Assembly (NCBI RefSeq): GCF_900114085.1
Contig: NZ_FORU01000002.1
Span: 248,001-312,000, forward strand
DNA from: Myroides guanonis
GTDB lineage: Bacteria; Bacteroidota; Bacteroidia; Flavobacteriales; Flavobacteriaceae
DNA length: 64,000 bases
Direction of reading: 5' to 3'
Positions 9,841-18,062 of the stretch are shown piece after piece. The position numbers were made by a program, and so were the translations under genes. The notes below the pieces were generated by a model. It was not told the DNA's origin. It saw only the letters and a program-made list of their open reading frames with translations, and ran no database searches. Positions within the stretch are counted from its first letter, which is position 1. Each line of letters begins with the position of its first letter.

Positions 9841-10254
9841 ATGAAAAAACTTATATATCTACTATTGGGAATTATATTCGGAATCACCATGTTTAAATCA
9901 GGCGCAGCCTCATGGTTTCGAATCTTTGAAATGTTTCATTTCGACTCCTTTCACATGTTTGGAATTATAGGAGTAGCAGTTACATTAGGCTTAATCATCA
10001 CACAAATAATAAAAAGAAAAAACATAAAAGATTGGTCGGGAAACCCCATAATATTCCATCCAAAAGCCAAAGGTTTTTACCGCTATATGTTAGGTGGAAT
10101 AATATTTGGATTAGGTTGGGCATTAGGTGGTGCTTGCCCAGGCCCGATGTTTGCTAATATTGGAGCAGGATTCTTACCTATGGCAGTAGTTATATTAGGG
10201 GCCATTGGAGGGACTTGGATTTATGGCTTATTAAAAGATAAACTACCTCATTAA
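9841..10254 (+). CDS. YeeE/YedE-like transporter, second half (DUF6691 type)
   Basis: A 137-residue membrane protein with four predicted helices and the signature GLGWALGGACPGPMFANIGAG (91-111), whose C99 is the likely sulfur-relay cysteine. It is the partner of the upstream protein; together they match one full-length YeeE-type transporter. It lies 21 bp after the first half and is followed by the regulator gene. Confidence 0.9.
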   Translation: MKKLIYLLLGIIFGITMFKSGAASWFRIFEMFHFDSFHMFGIIGVAVTLGLIITQIIKRKNIKDWSGNPIIFHPKAKGFYRYMLGGIIFGLGWALGGACPGPMFANIGAGFLPMAVVILGAIGGTWIYGLLKDKLPH

Positions 10255-10257
10255 AAA

Positions 10258-10288
10258 TTGCCCTTCTCCACATTTAGCTTTATTTTAG
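10258..10288 (+). promoter_or_regulatory. possible internal promoter for the Crp/Fnr gene
   Basis: TTG (10258-10260), 20 bp, then TATTTTAG (10281-10288). Spacing is one base too long and the -7 element deviates at one position, so this is a weak candidate. It argues that the in-frame TTG at 10258 is not a start codon. No GTAAC-type operator stands near it. Confidence 0.35.
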
Positions 10289-10308
10289 CAAATACAAAAT
10301 CAGGCACT

Positions 10309-10938
10309 ATGACACAACACATCCAAGAAGCATACGGTTATATATTTGAACCTAAATTAATCGAGGATCTTTGTATAGTTGCTGCAGAACTTGATTTTAA
10401 AGAAGGAGACCAGCTTATCGAAATAGGTCAGTATATAAAGAAAATGCCACTACTATTAAATGGAGTTATCAAAATCATGCGAGAAGATCCAGATGAAGGA
10501 GAATTACTCCTTTATTTTATAGAGAAAGGGGACACTTGTGCCATGGCTCTAACGTGTTGTATGGGCTCTTCTAAAAGCGACATCAGAGCTATTGCAGAAA
10601 CTGATGGAACCGTTCTAATGGTACCCATTGAAAAAATGGAAGAATGGATGACTAAATATCGCAGTTGGAGAAACTTTGTAATAAACAGTTACAATAATCG
10701 ACTTAAAGAGATGCTTTTGGCCATTGACAACTTAGCATTTATGAAAATGGAAGATAGAATTTTGAATTATTTAAAAGAGAAATCCAAATTAGCAGCCAAT
10801 AACACATTAAACATTACACACCAAGAAATTGCTAATGACCTAAACACCTCTAGAGTAGTAGTATCTAGAATCTTGAAAAAGTTGGAAAACGAAAAGCAAA
10901 TAAAACTAAATCGAAAAAGTATAGATTTAGCGCTATAA
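10309..10938 (+). CDS. Crp/Fnr family transcriptional regulator of the sulfur island
   Basis: The 209-residue protein starts at the ATG at 10309. Residues about 15-125 form the cyclic-nucleotide-binding-like beta-roll and 145-209 the winged helix-turn-helix (ITHQEIANDLNTSRVVVSRILKKLE). The recognition helix keeps the two arginines of Crp (R182, R187), but the Glu between them is Val (V183). The sensory domain lacks the Crp phosphate-binding Arg-Ser pair and the N-terminal cysteines of Fnr; instead it has C77 and the pair C83-C84 (CAMALTCC). That suggests a thiol-based sensor, perhaps of persulfide; this is inference. It is encoded in the cluster, and three matched 16-bp palindromes nearby are its probable targets. 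Confidence 0.9.
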   Translation: MTQHIQEAYGYIFEPKLIEDLCIVAAELDFKEGDQLIEIGQYIKKMPLLLNGVIKIMREDPDEGELLLYFIEKGDTCAMALTCCMGSSKSDIRAIAETDGTVLMVPIEKMEEWMTKYRSWRNFVINSYNNRLKEMLLAIDNLAFMKMEDRILNYLKEKSKLAANNTLNITHQEIANDLNTSRVVVSRILKKLENEKQIKLNRKSIDLAL

Positions 10939-10974
10939 ATTCTCAAATCATACACAAACCACCCAATCCCATTT

Positions 10975-11772
10975 ATGGATTTATTATCTTATTTAGGTTA
11001 CACACTCGCATTATTAGTAGGAATTTCATTAGGATTAGTCGGCAGCGGAGGATCTATACTCACTGTTCCTATATTGGTTTATTTGATGAAAATTGAACCC
11101 TTCCTTGCAACTGCCTATTCACTCTTCATAGTGGGAAGCACAGCTGCTGTTGGGAGCATTAAAAATATTATTGACAAAACCATCAATTACAAGATCGTAC
11201 TCATATTTGGAATTCCATCACTGCTAACCGTTTTTGCTACAAGAGCTTTTTTACTCCCTCTTATTCCAAATTCCTTCATCATAGGAGAATTTACAATAGC
11301 AAAAAGTTTAGCATTGATGATATTGTTTAGCATTGTAATGCTGGCTGCCTCTATTAAGATGATTAGACCAGCCTCGGCAGACATCAATACCCCTAAGAAC
11401 CTCGAAATAAAAACCATCCCATTATTAATACAAAGTATACTTATTGGGCTTGTTGCTGGAACTGTAGGAGCTGGTGGAGGTTTTTTAATAGTACCCGCAC
11501 TAGTTCTAGGTTCTAAAATCCCTATGAAAGAAGCAGTTGCTACTTCTTTAGCAATCGTAACAGTTCAATCCCTATTTGGTTTTTTAGGTGACTTAAGCCA
11601 TCAAGAAGTAGACTGGAAATTGTTGCTAACATTTAGTATGATAGCAATTATTGGAATTTTTATCGGTATATTTTTGAGCAAAAAAATTGAAGATACTAAG
11701 CTAAAAACATATTTTGGCTGGTTTGTTTTAACAATGGCATGTTATATAATAACTGTAGAACTTTTGTTCTAA
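10975..11772 (+). CDS. TauE/SafE family sulfite exporter
   Basis: This 265-residue inner-membrane protein has about eight helices and the two half-repeats typical of the TauE/SafE family (GLVGSGGSILTVPILVYL near 22-39 and GLVAGTVGAGGGFLIVPAL near 157-175). Members export sulfite or sulfoacetate. Here it would remove the sulfite formed by the persulfide dioxygenase next to it. It lies 36 bp after the regulator gene and 77 bp before the cstB-like gene. Confidence 0.9.
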   Translation: MDLLSYLGYTLALLVGISLGLVGSGGSILTVPILVYLMKIEPFLATAYSLFIVGSTAAVGSIKNIIDKTINYKIVLIFGIPSLLTVFATRAFLLPLIPNSFIIGEFTIAKSLALMILFSIVMLAASIKMIRPASADINTPKNLEIKTIPLLIQSILIGLVAGTVGAGGGFLIVPALVLGSKIPMKEAVATSLAIVTVQSLFGFLGDLSHQEVDWKLLLTFSMIAIIGIFIGIFLSKKIEDTKLKTYFGWFVLTMACYIITVELLF

Positions 11773-11784
11773 AAACATCTTAAA

Positions 11785-11800
11785 TGTAACATAGATTACA
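11785..11800. promoter_or_regulatory. candidate Crp/Fnr operator 3 (cstB-like gene)
   Basis: TGTAACATAGATTACA is a perfect TGTAA-N6-TTACA inverted repeat. Its centre (11792.5) is 36.5 bp from the last base of the -7 element, identical to operators 1 and 2. Confidence 0.72.
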
Positions 11801-11821
11801 CACATCCTAAATTTATGTACT

Positions 11822-11829
11822 TATATTTA
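11822..11829 (+). promoter_or_regulatory. -7 promoter element for the cstB-like gene
   Basis: TATATTTA matches TAnnTTTG except for the last base. The predicted start near 11834 leaves a leader of about 16 nt before the ATG at 11850. No -33 TTG is present. Confidence 0.55.
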
Positions 11830-11849
11830 CAAAAGAATATAAAAAATTA

Positions 11850-13262
11850 ATGACTATGAAAATTGAACAAATTTATACCGGCTGTCTTGCACAGGGAGCC
11901 TATTATATTGAAAGTGAAGGAGAAGTAGCTATAATCGACCCCCTTAGAGAGGTTCAACCATATCTAGATAAAGCTACTGCAAATGGAGCTAAAATCAAGT
12001 ATATATTCGAAACACACTTTCATGCAGATTTCGTAAGTGGCCATGTAACTTTATCTGAACTATCAGGAGCTCCGATTGTATTCGGACCTAATGCGAACCC
12101 CAACTTTTCTGCAATTATAGCAACAGATGGACAAGTCTTCAAGTTGGGTAAAATTACTATAACTGCATTACATACACCAGGACATACAATGGAAAGCACC
12201 ACTTATCTTTTAAAAGATGAAAGTGGAAAAGATTATGCCATTTTTAGTGGTGACACACTATTTTTAGGAGATGTAGGACGTCCTGACTTAGCACAAAAAG
12301 CAGCCAGCATGACCCAAGAACAATTAGCAGCAACTTTGTTTCATAGCCTTAGAACTAAAATAATGCCTTTAGCAGATGATGTAATTGTATATCCTGCGCA
12401 TGGCGCTGGTTCTGCATGTGGAAAGAATTTAAGTAAAGAAACTGTTGGGACAATTGGAAACCAAAAAGAGACCAACTATGCACTACGCGCGGATATGACA
12501 GAAGAAGAATTTGTAAAAGAAGTTACAGACGGACTATTACCACCTCCTGCCTATTTCCCAGCGAATGTAAAGCTAAACAAAGAAGGCTACCAGAACGTAG
12601 CAACAATCATAAGCGAAAACAAAGCATTATCTCCTAAAGAATTTCAAGAATTAGCAGAAGAAAGCGGCGCACTCTTATTAGACGTTCGATCTATAAATGA
12701 ATTCGTTAACGGTCATGTTCCAGGATCTATATTTATAGGGTTAGATGGTCAATTTGCCCCATGGGTTGGTGCGCTAATCACAGATATACAACAGCCAATT
12801 CTAATTATCGCCCCTCAAGGTAGAGAAGAGGAAACTATTATTCGTCTAGCACGAGTGGGCTACGACAACACTTTAGGGTATTTAAACGGTGGTTTCGAAA
12901 CTTGGAAGAAAGAAGGAATGGAAGTTGACACAGTACAACAAGTATCAGCAGAGACATTTGCAGAAAACATGAAAAACTCACCTTTAGCGGTATTTGATGT
13001 AAGAAAACCAGGAGAATACCAAGCTTCTCATTTAGAAGAAGCAATTCACACTCCATTGGACTTTTTAAATGATTCTATTGATAAATTTCCATCAGAAGAA
13101 CCATATTACATCCATTGTGCAGGAGGATATCGATCTTTAATTGCTGCATCAATTCTCAAAGCAAGAGGTCATCACAATATGATTGATGTCGCTGGAGGTT
13201 TTGGGGCAATTAAAAAAACAGAACTAAAAACAACTGATTTCGTTTGTCCTTCAACTTTATAA
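11850..13262 (+). CDS. CstB-like persulfide dioxygenase - pseudorhodanese - rhodanese
   Basis: The 470-residue cytoplasmic enzyme has three domains. An ETHE1-like metallo-beta-lactamase domain (1-250) has the iron ligands THFHAD (H56, H58, D60), HTPGH (H112), SGD (D135) and PAHGAGSACGKN (H184), with the nearby cysteine C190. A rhodanese-like domain (about 262-355) has no active-site cysteine (APQGREEE), so it is a pseudorhodanese. The last rhodanese (about 365-455) has an intact loop CAGGYRS (C423). This order is that of Staphylococcus CstB, which oxidises persulfide to sulfite and forms thiosulfate. The start could also be ATG at 11856. The preceding operator and -7 element mark it as a regulated unit with the thioredoxin downstream. 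Confidence 0.93.
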   Translation: MTMKIEQIYTGCLAQGAYYIESEGEVAIIDPLREVQPYLDKATANGAKIKYIFETHFHADFVSGHVTLSELSGAPIVFGPNANPNFSAIIATDGQVFKLGKITITALHTPGHTMESTTYLLKDESGKDYAIFSGDTLFLGDVGRPDLAQKAASMTQEQLAATLFHSLRTKIMPLADDVIVYPAHGAGSACGKNLSKETVGTIGNQKETNYALRADMTEEEFVKEVTDGLLPPPAYFPANVKLNKEGYQNVATIISENKALSPKEFQELAEESGALLLDVRSINEFVNGHVPGSIFIGLDGQFAPWVGALITDIQQPILIIAPQGREEETIIRLARVGYDNTLGYLNGGFETWKKEGMEVDTVQQVSAETFAENMKNSPLAVFDVRKPGEYQASHLEEAIHTPLDFLNDSIDKFPSEEPYYIHCAGGYRSLIAASILKARGHHNMIDVAGGFGAIKKTELKTTDFVCPSTL

Positions 13263-13269
13263 TTGAACC

Positions 13270-13587
13270 ATGAATGATTTAGATACACTAATTGAAGGTG
13301 ACAAACTTCTCTTACTTGATTTTTACTCAGAAGACTGTGGACCATGTAAAATGCTAACCCCAGAGCTAGAAAAAGTCGAAGAAAGTTTAGACAATTCTAT
13401 CACTATTTTAAAAATTGATATAGGTAAAAATACAGCGCTGACAACAGAGTACAGTATCAAGTACCAAATGCGTGGTATACCTACATTAATGCTTTTTAAA
13501 AGAGGAAAGTTATTATGGAAACATTCTGGCTATATAAATAAAGAAACTATTCTCAATCACATAAAACAAAACGAGAGTAATTATTAA
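13270..13587 (+). CDS. thioredoxin family protein
   Basis: A 105-residue single-domain cytoplasmic thioredoxin with the active site C23-G-P-C26 (SEDCGPCKML) and the cis-proline region RGIPTLMLF. It lies 7 bp after the cstB-like gene and ends in a strong terminator, so it belongs to the same mRNA. It probably reduces persulfides or resets the cysteines of the enzymes of this cluster. It is one of the shorter thioredoxins and has no export signal. Confidence 0.92.
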   Translation: MNDLDTLIEGDKLLLLDFYSEDCGPCKMLTPELEKVEESLDNSITILKIDIGKNTALTTEYSIKYQMRGIPTLMLFKRGKLLWKHSGYINKETILNHIKQNESNY

Positions 13588-13590
13588 AAT

Positions 13591-13625
13591 AAAAAGCCGT
13601 TTAACACAATGTTAAACGGCTTTTT
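13591..13625. terminator. bidirectional terminator between the sulfur operon and the LVIVD gene
   Basis: A 16-bp perfect stem (arms 13591-13606 and 13610-13625, loop CAA) with A-run and T-run on either side. It sits between convergent genes and can stop transcription from both. Confidence 0.92.
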
Positions 13626-13628
13626 ATT

Positions 13629-14378
13629 TTAATACACTAAAGAACTTATAGGTTCTAAACTAACAAAATCATTATTCTCCCATTTAAATTGAGTGATTCT
13701 ATTTTCACCAAAAGCAAATAAAATATCGTTGTAAATAATCACATCTTTGTATTTATAAGGCAATGCTCTAACAATAACAGGTTCTTCAGCGTTCTCTATG
13801 TTAAAAATCTTCAATTCATCATCACAAATAATCAGGTACTTTTCATACAAAGCCAAACCTCTTGGTTGAACTAAATTTCTCTGATGAACTAATTTCGGAT
13901 TCGTTAACTTTGCAATATCATACACCTGCAAGACATTAATACTATTCCCGCAAACAGCATTTGAATGCAAAGTTACAAATGCATGCGAATTGTTTGCTAC
14001 TACAGGATCACATGCCCTAAAATGCATAGATTCTGAAAGCTTTTTGGGATTTTCTGGATGATTAATATCATAAATATACATTCCTCTTTCTGAACCAATA
14101 AACAAATAATTATCCAGCCCAAATATAGTTTCAATATCAAAACCAATATCAACCCTTCCTACATTTGTAGGATTCGACGGATTACTTATCCAAAACACAT
14201 TTAAAGAACGGTCATCAACAGAGTATAGATAATCCCCCTTAATAGCAAAAACCGCCAGAGAACCACCCGTTCCGTCTTGATTTCCTTGCCCACCAGTATC
14301 TCCTCCGCTATCACTTGAACATTGAATGCTAAAAAAGGAACCTACAACTAAACTAAATACTAATAAAATCTTTCTCAT
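13629..14378 (-). CDS. LVIVD-repeat beta-propeller lipoprotein
   Basis: The ATG at 14378 gives a 249-residue lipoprotein (MRKILLVFSLVVGSFFSIQC, lipobox ending in Cys20), then a Gly/Ser-rich linker and four or five LVIVD-like repeats, each with a pattern such as NYLFIGSERGMYIYDINHPENPKKL. The repeats form beta-propeller blades of unknown function in bacterial envelope proteins. It begins 4 bp after the stop of another LVIVD-type lipoprotein gene, so the two are translated together. The in-frame TTG at 14405 lies inside the upstream gene and is a less likely start. Confidence 0.8.
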   Translation of the reverse strand: MRKILLVFSLVVGSFFSIQCSSDSGGDTGGQGNQDGTGGSLAVFAIKGDYLYSVDDRSLNVFWISNPSNPTNVGRVDIGFDIETIFGLDNYLFIGSERGMYIYDINHPENPKKLSESMHFRACDPVVANNSHAFVTLHSNAVCGNSINVLQVYDIAKLTNPKLVHQRNLVQPRGLALYEKYLIICDDELKIFNIENAEEPVIVRALPYKYKDVIIYNDILFAFGENRITQFKWENNDFVSLEPISSLVY

Positions 14379-14382
14379 AAGC

Positions 14383-14886
14383 TTATTTTTTAACCCAATC
14401 AACAACTACTTTTTTGTCCGTCTTCATCCCATAAATAAATCCATCTGGTGATTTCTTAGTTGGAAATACGCTCTGTATTCTTTTCAAAACCTTCACCTCG
14501 CTCTTATTTGGGTCTACTTGTATGGCTACTAAATCCACTGCCTGATTTATATAGACAATATCATTCCTAATAGCCATATCTGTTGCTCCAGGAACCTCAA
14601 TAAAACTTTTTAACACAGGAGTCTCGGGATTAGTATTGTCATAAACATGAAAACCTTTATTCAAATCAGATATAAAGATCCATTGCTTATAAACATAAAT
14701 CTTACCTGCTTGCTCCATTGGATTTGAAACTCCAAATCGAATTGAATTATCAAAATTTGTACGATCCAATGTAATGGGTTCGTAATCAGAATCCCTTCCC
14801 CTTTCGTAATCATCACCCTCACAAGTCATTGAACATAAGGAAACTAAACATCCTAATAGAATAACTAAAAAACTTAATCGCCTCAT
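14383..14886 (-). CDS. small LVIVD-like lipoprotein
   Basis: The 167-residue protein starts at ATG 14886 (a GTG at 14892 is also in frame). It has a hydrophobic signal with lipobox SMTC, an acidic linker and one or two LVIVD-type units (IYVYKQWIFISDLNKGFHVYDN split over 86-108). It sits directly upstream of the larger LVIVD lipoprotein; the pair could assemble into one propeller, but this is inference. Function unknown. Confidence 0.75.
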   Translation of the reverse strand: MRRLSFLVILLGCLVSLCSMTCEGDDYERGRDSDYEPITLDRTNFDNSIRFGVSNPMEQAGKIYVYKQWIFISDLNKGFHVYDNTNPETPVLKSFIEVPGATDMAIRNDIVYINQAVDLVAIQVDPNKSEVKVLKRIQSVFPTKKSPDGFIYGMKTDKKVVVDWVKK

Positions 14887-15009
14887 AAGCACTTCTTTAA
14901 ATTGATATATGATTTAAAACAACCTAGAAAACCCTAGTATTTGGGAATAAATATACGTTAAAAATAAATGCCAAAATAGTGTTAATAAAAATATATCCAC
15001 ATATAGTTA

Positions 15010-15048
15010 AAAAAATAAAAAAAGGCCATTCTTGAAAGAACAGCCTTT
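15010..15048 (-). terminator. terminator downstream of lepA
   Basis: Interrupted stem AAAGGC..TTCTT / AAGAA..GCCTTT (15021-15048) followed on the minus strand by a T-rich run (15020 to 15010). It lies about 55 bp after the lepA stop. Confidence 0.8.
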
Positions 15049-15101
15049 ATATTATAAAGCAATTATAGTTTAAGACATGAATAACTTAAACTATAAATAT
15101 T

Positions 15102-16898
15102 TTAATCATTCAGCTTTAACACAGCCATAAATGCCTCTTGTGGAATTTCCACATTACCAACTTGTCGCATACGTTTCTTACCAGCTTTTTGTTTCTCAAG
15201 TAATTTACGTTTACGAGATATATCCCCTCCATAACATTTGGCAGTAACATCTTTGCGCAAAGCCTTAACTGTCTCTCTAGCAATAACCTTAACACCTATC
15301 GCTGCTTGGATTGGAATATCAAACTGCTGTCTTGGTATTAGTTCTTTTAATTTCTCACACATTTTCTTACCAATGTGATGAGCATTATCAGCATGTATTA
15401 ATGCAGAAAGCGCATCGACAACATGAGCATTTAACATCACATCGACTTTAACCAAATTAGAAGTACGCATACCTATAGGTGAATAATCAAATGAAGCATA
15501 GCCCTTAGACACCGTTTTTAGACGATCGTAGAAGTCAAAAACAATTTCAGCTAATGGCATGTCAAAAGTTAATTCAACGCGCTCAGGTGTCAAATATGTT
15601 TGATTTGTGATTATGCCACGTTTGTCAATACACAAGTTCATTACTTGACCCACAAAATCTGATTTTGTAATGATAGTTGCCTTAATATATGGCTCCTCCA
15701 CTTTCTCTAATTGAGAAGGTTCAGGTAAATCAGAAGGATTATTTACAATAAGTGGGGTAGTTGGGTGCTTTCTAGTATAAGCTAAGTAGGAAACGTTTGG
15801 AACCGTTGTAATAACAGTCATATTAAACTCTCTCTCTAAACGCTCTTGAATAATTTCCATATGCAGCATTCCTAAGAAACCACAACGGAAACCAAAACCT
15901 AGTGCTGCAGAACTTTCTGCTGTAAATACCAAAGAAGCATCATTCAATTGCAACTTTTCCATAGAGTTTCTCAACTCCTCGTAATCCTCAGTATCTACAG
16001 GATAAATTCCCGCAAAAACCATAGGTTTCACATTTTCGAAACCAGCAATCATATTTTGAGTTGGAGTCTTAGCATCAGTTAGAGTATCTCCAACTTTTAC
16101 TTCTTTTGCCTCTTTTATTCCAGAAATTAAATATCCAACATCACCAGCAGCAATCACTTGCTTAGGAACCTGATTCAACTTCAATGTACCAATTTCATCT
16201 GCAAAATATTCTTTTCCAGTAGCCATGAATTTGATTTTTTGTCCCTTCGTTATCTTTCCATTCAATACACGGAAAATAACTTCTATTCCTCTAAATGGAT
16301 TATAAACAGAATCAAAAACCAAAGCCTGTAACGGTTCTTCAGGATCTCCTTTTGGAGCAGGAATACGTTCAATAATAGCAGCTAAAATATCTTCAACTCC
16401 AAGCCCTGTTTTTCCAGAAGCAGGAATAATATCTTCATAATCACATCCTAATAAATCTACAATATCATCACTAACCTCTTCAGGATTTGCACTTGGCAAA
16501 TCTATTTTATTTAAAACAGGAATAATCTCTAAATCATTCTCTAATGCTAAATATAAATTAGAAATAGTCTGTGCTTGAATACTTTGCGCAGCATCTACAA
16601 TTAATAATGCCCCTTCACAAGCTGCAATAGACCTAGAGACCTCGTAAGAAAAATCCACGTGTCCAGGAGTATCGATTAAGTTCAAGGTATATTTTTCGCC
16701 TTTATAAGTATAGTCCATTTGAATGGCGTGAGATTTAATGGTAATACCACGTTCTCTTTCCAAGTCCATACTATCCAAAAGCTGTGCTTGTTGTTCACGA
16801 GCTGTTACCGTCTGCGTAGCATCTAACAATCTATCTGCCAAGGTACTCTTACCATGGTCAATGTGAGCAATAATACAAAAGTTTCTAATATTCTTCAT
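15102..16898 (-). CDS. lepA: translation elongation factor 4 (LepA)
   Basis: From the ATG at 16898 the protein has 598 residues ([20 protein letters not shown]), the family's normal length; a start 15 bp upstream (16913) is in frame but unlike the family. The GTPase motifs AHIDHGKST (G1), the [11 protein letters not shown] region (G2), DTPGH (G3) and NKIDLP (G4) are all present. The LepA-specific C-terminal domain ends in [20 protein letters not shown]. LepA is a ribosome-bound GTPase that back-translocates or remodels stalled ribosomes and affects initiation. Confidence 0.97.
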   Translation of the reverse strand: MKNIRNFCIIAHIDHGKSTLADRLLDATQTVTAREQQAQLLDSMDLERERGITIKSHAIQMDYTYKGEKYTLNLIDTPGHVDFSYEVSRSIAACEGALLIVDAAQSIQAQTISNLYLALENDLEIIPVLNKIDLPSANPEEVSDDIVDLLGCDYEDIIPASGKTGLGVEDILAAIIERIPAPKGDPEEPLQALVFDSVYNPFRGIEVIFRVLNGKITKGQKIKFMATGKEYFADEIGTLKLNQVPKQVIAAGDVGYLISGIKEAKEVKVGDTLTDAKTPTQNMIAGFENVKPMVFAGIYPVDTEDYEELRNSMEKLQLNDASLVFTAESSAALGFGFRCGFLGMLHMEIIQERLEREFNMTVITTVPNVSYLAYTRKHPTTPLIVNNPSDLPEPSQLEKVEEPYIKATIITKSDFVGQVMNLCIDKRGIITNQTYLTPERVELTFDMPLAEIVFDFYDRLKTVSKGYASFDYSPIGMRTSNLVKVDVMLNAHVVDALSALIHADNAHHIGKKMCEKLKELIPRQQFDIPIQAAIGVKVIARETVKALRKDVTAKCYGGDISRKRKLLEKQKAGKKRMRQVGNVEIPQEAFMAVLKLND

Positions 16899-17028
16899 CG
16901 TCTTCAATATCAAGTTGTTTCTATTGCGCGCCTATCGAAAGTCTCCAATTGACTTTAAGAATTCACGCAATACAGCATGAGGTATTTATACTCTAAAACA
17001 AGAATTCGCTACCACATCCATAATATTG

Positions 17029-17036
17029 CAAATATA
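17029..17036 (-). promoter_or_regulatory. -7 promoter element for lepA
   Basis: The minus strand reads TATATTTG followed by C, a perfect TAnnTTTG. The predicted leader before the lepA ATG is about 125 nt. No clear -33 TTG. Confidence 0.45.
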
Positions 17037-17186
17037 GTTCAAAAGTTTACATTTAATAAGACTTTTTTTACGACTCCCTCCAATAATTAATACAATTCAA
17101 CAACAACCTGTAAAAATATTTTCTATCTTTAAAATCAATACCGTAATTGCAAACTAATCCGCAATACTTTAATGCCACAATCTAGT

Positions 17187-18062
17187 ATGAGAACATCTTT
17201 CTGTCTGTTACTTTTAGTTACTACATTTTTCAGTTGCGCACAAAAGCAAAATGAATTAGAGACCACTTTTGTCTTCCCTGATTCACTGAAGGAAGTTTCG
17301 GGAATGGTTCGCAATCAAGATAAAAGTTTCTGGGTACTTCAAGACAGTGGAAATGCAAATGAAATATACAAAATTGATGAATCTGGAAAAGTTTTACATA
17401 CTCTTCAGGTGGTCGATCAAACAAACAATGATTGGGAAGAATTAACTAGTGATAAAGAAGGAAATTTATATATAGGTGATTTCGGAAATAATAAAAACAC
17501 CAGAAGGAATCTCCAAATCCTAAAAATAAACCATTCAGATTTAGACAAAACACAAGCTTCAACAAGTGAGATAATACATTTTACATACCCTGAACAAAAA
17601 GATTTCCCACCAGCAAAAACAGAACTACTATATGACTCCGAAGCTTTTATTCTTTATGAAGATAACTTTTATATTTTCACTAAAAACAGAAGTAAGGGAT
17701 TCGATGGCACAAGCTTAATTTACAAAGTTCCAAACAGCCCCGGAAACCATGAAGCAATACTAGTAGATACTTTCAAAACTTGCAATAAATATTCATCTTG
17801 CGCCATAACAGCAGCAGCAATTAGCCCAGACCAAAAAACAATAATACTACTCTCTCACTCACAAATTTGGACATTGAATAATTTCTCAACTCAGAACTTC
17901 TTCAATAAAAATGAGCTACAGGTGCACTCGTTACATCACGATTCCCAAAAAGAATCCATAAGCTTTGGTGATAACAATACACTATACATAGCCGATGAAT
18001 TCAAAAAAGGTATCGGCGGTAAAGTCTATAAAGTAGATTTAAAAAACCTAAGTAAAAATTAG
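17187..18062 (+). CDS. propeller-like lipoprotein of unknown function
   Basis: From the ATG at 17187 the protein has 291 residues; a second ATG at 17172 is in frame but would disturb the signal peptide (MRTSFCLLLLVTTFFSC, lipobox FFSC). The rest is a series of beta-strand repeats with SGM-WVLQDSGN, DWEELTSDKEGNLYIGDFGNN and SISFGDNNTLYIADE, as in six-bladed propeller proteins. I do not recognise a catalytic family. Its stop overlaps by 4 nt the stop of the converging large phosphoesterase gene. Confidence 0.7.
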   Translation: MRTSFCLLLLVTTFFSCAQKQNELETTFVFPDSLKEVSGMVRNQDKSFWVLQDSGNANEIYKIDESGKVLHTLQVVDQTNNDWEELTSDKEGNLYIGDFGNNKNTRRNLQILKINHSDLDKTQASTSEIIHFTYPEQKDFPPAKTELLYDSEAFILYEDNFYIFTKNRSKGFDGTSLIYKVPNSPGNHEAILVDTFKTCNKYSSCAITAAAISPDQKTIILLSHSQIWTLNNFSTQNFFNKNELQVHSLHHDSQKESISFGDNNTLYIADEFKKGIGGKVYKVDLKNLSKN

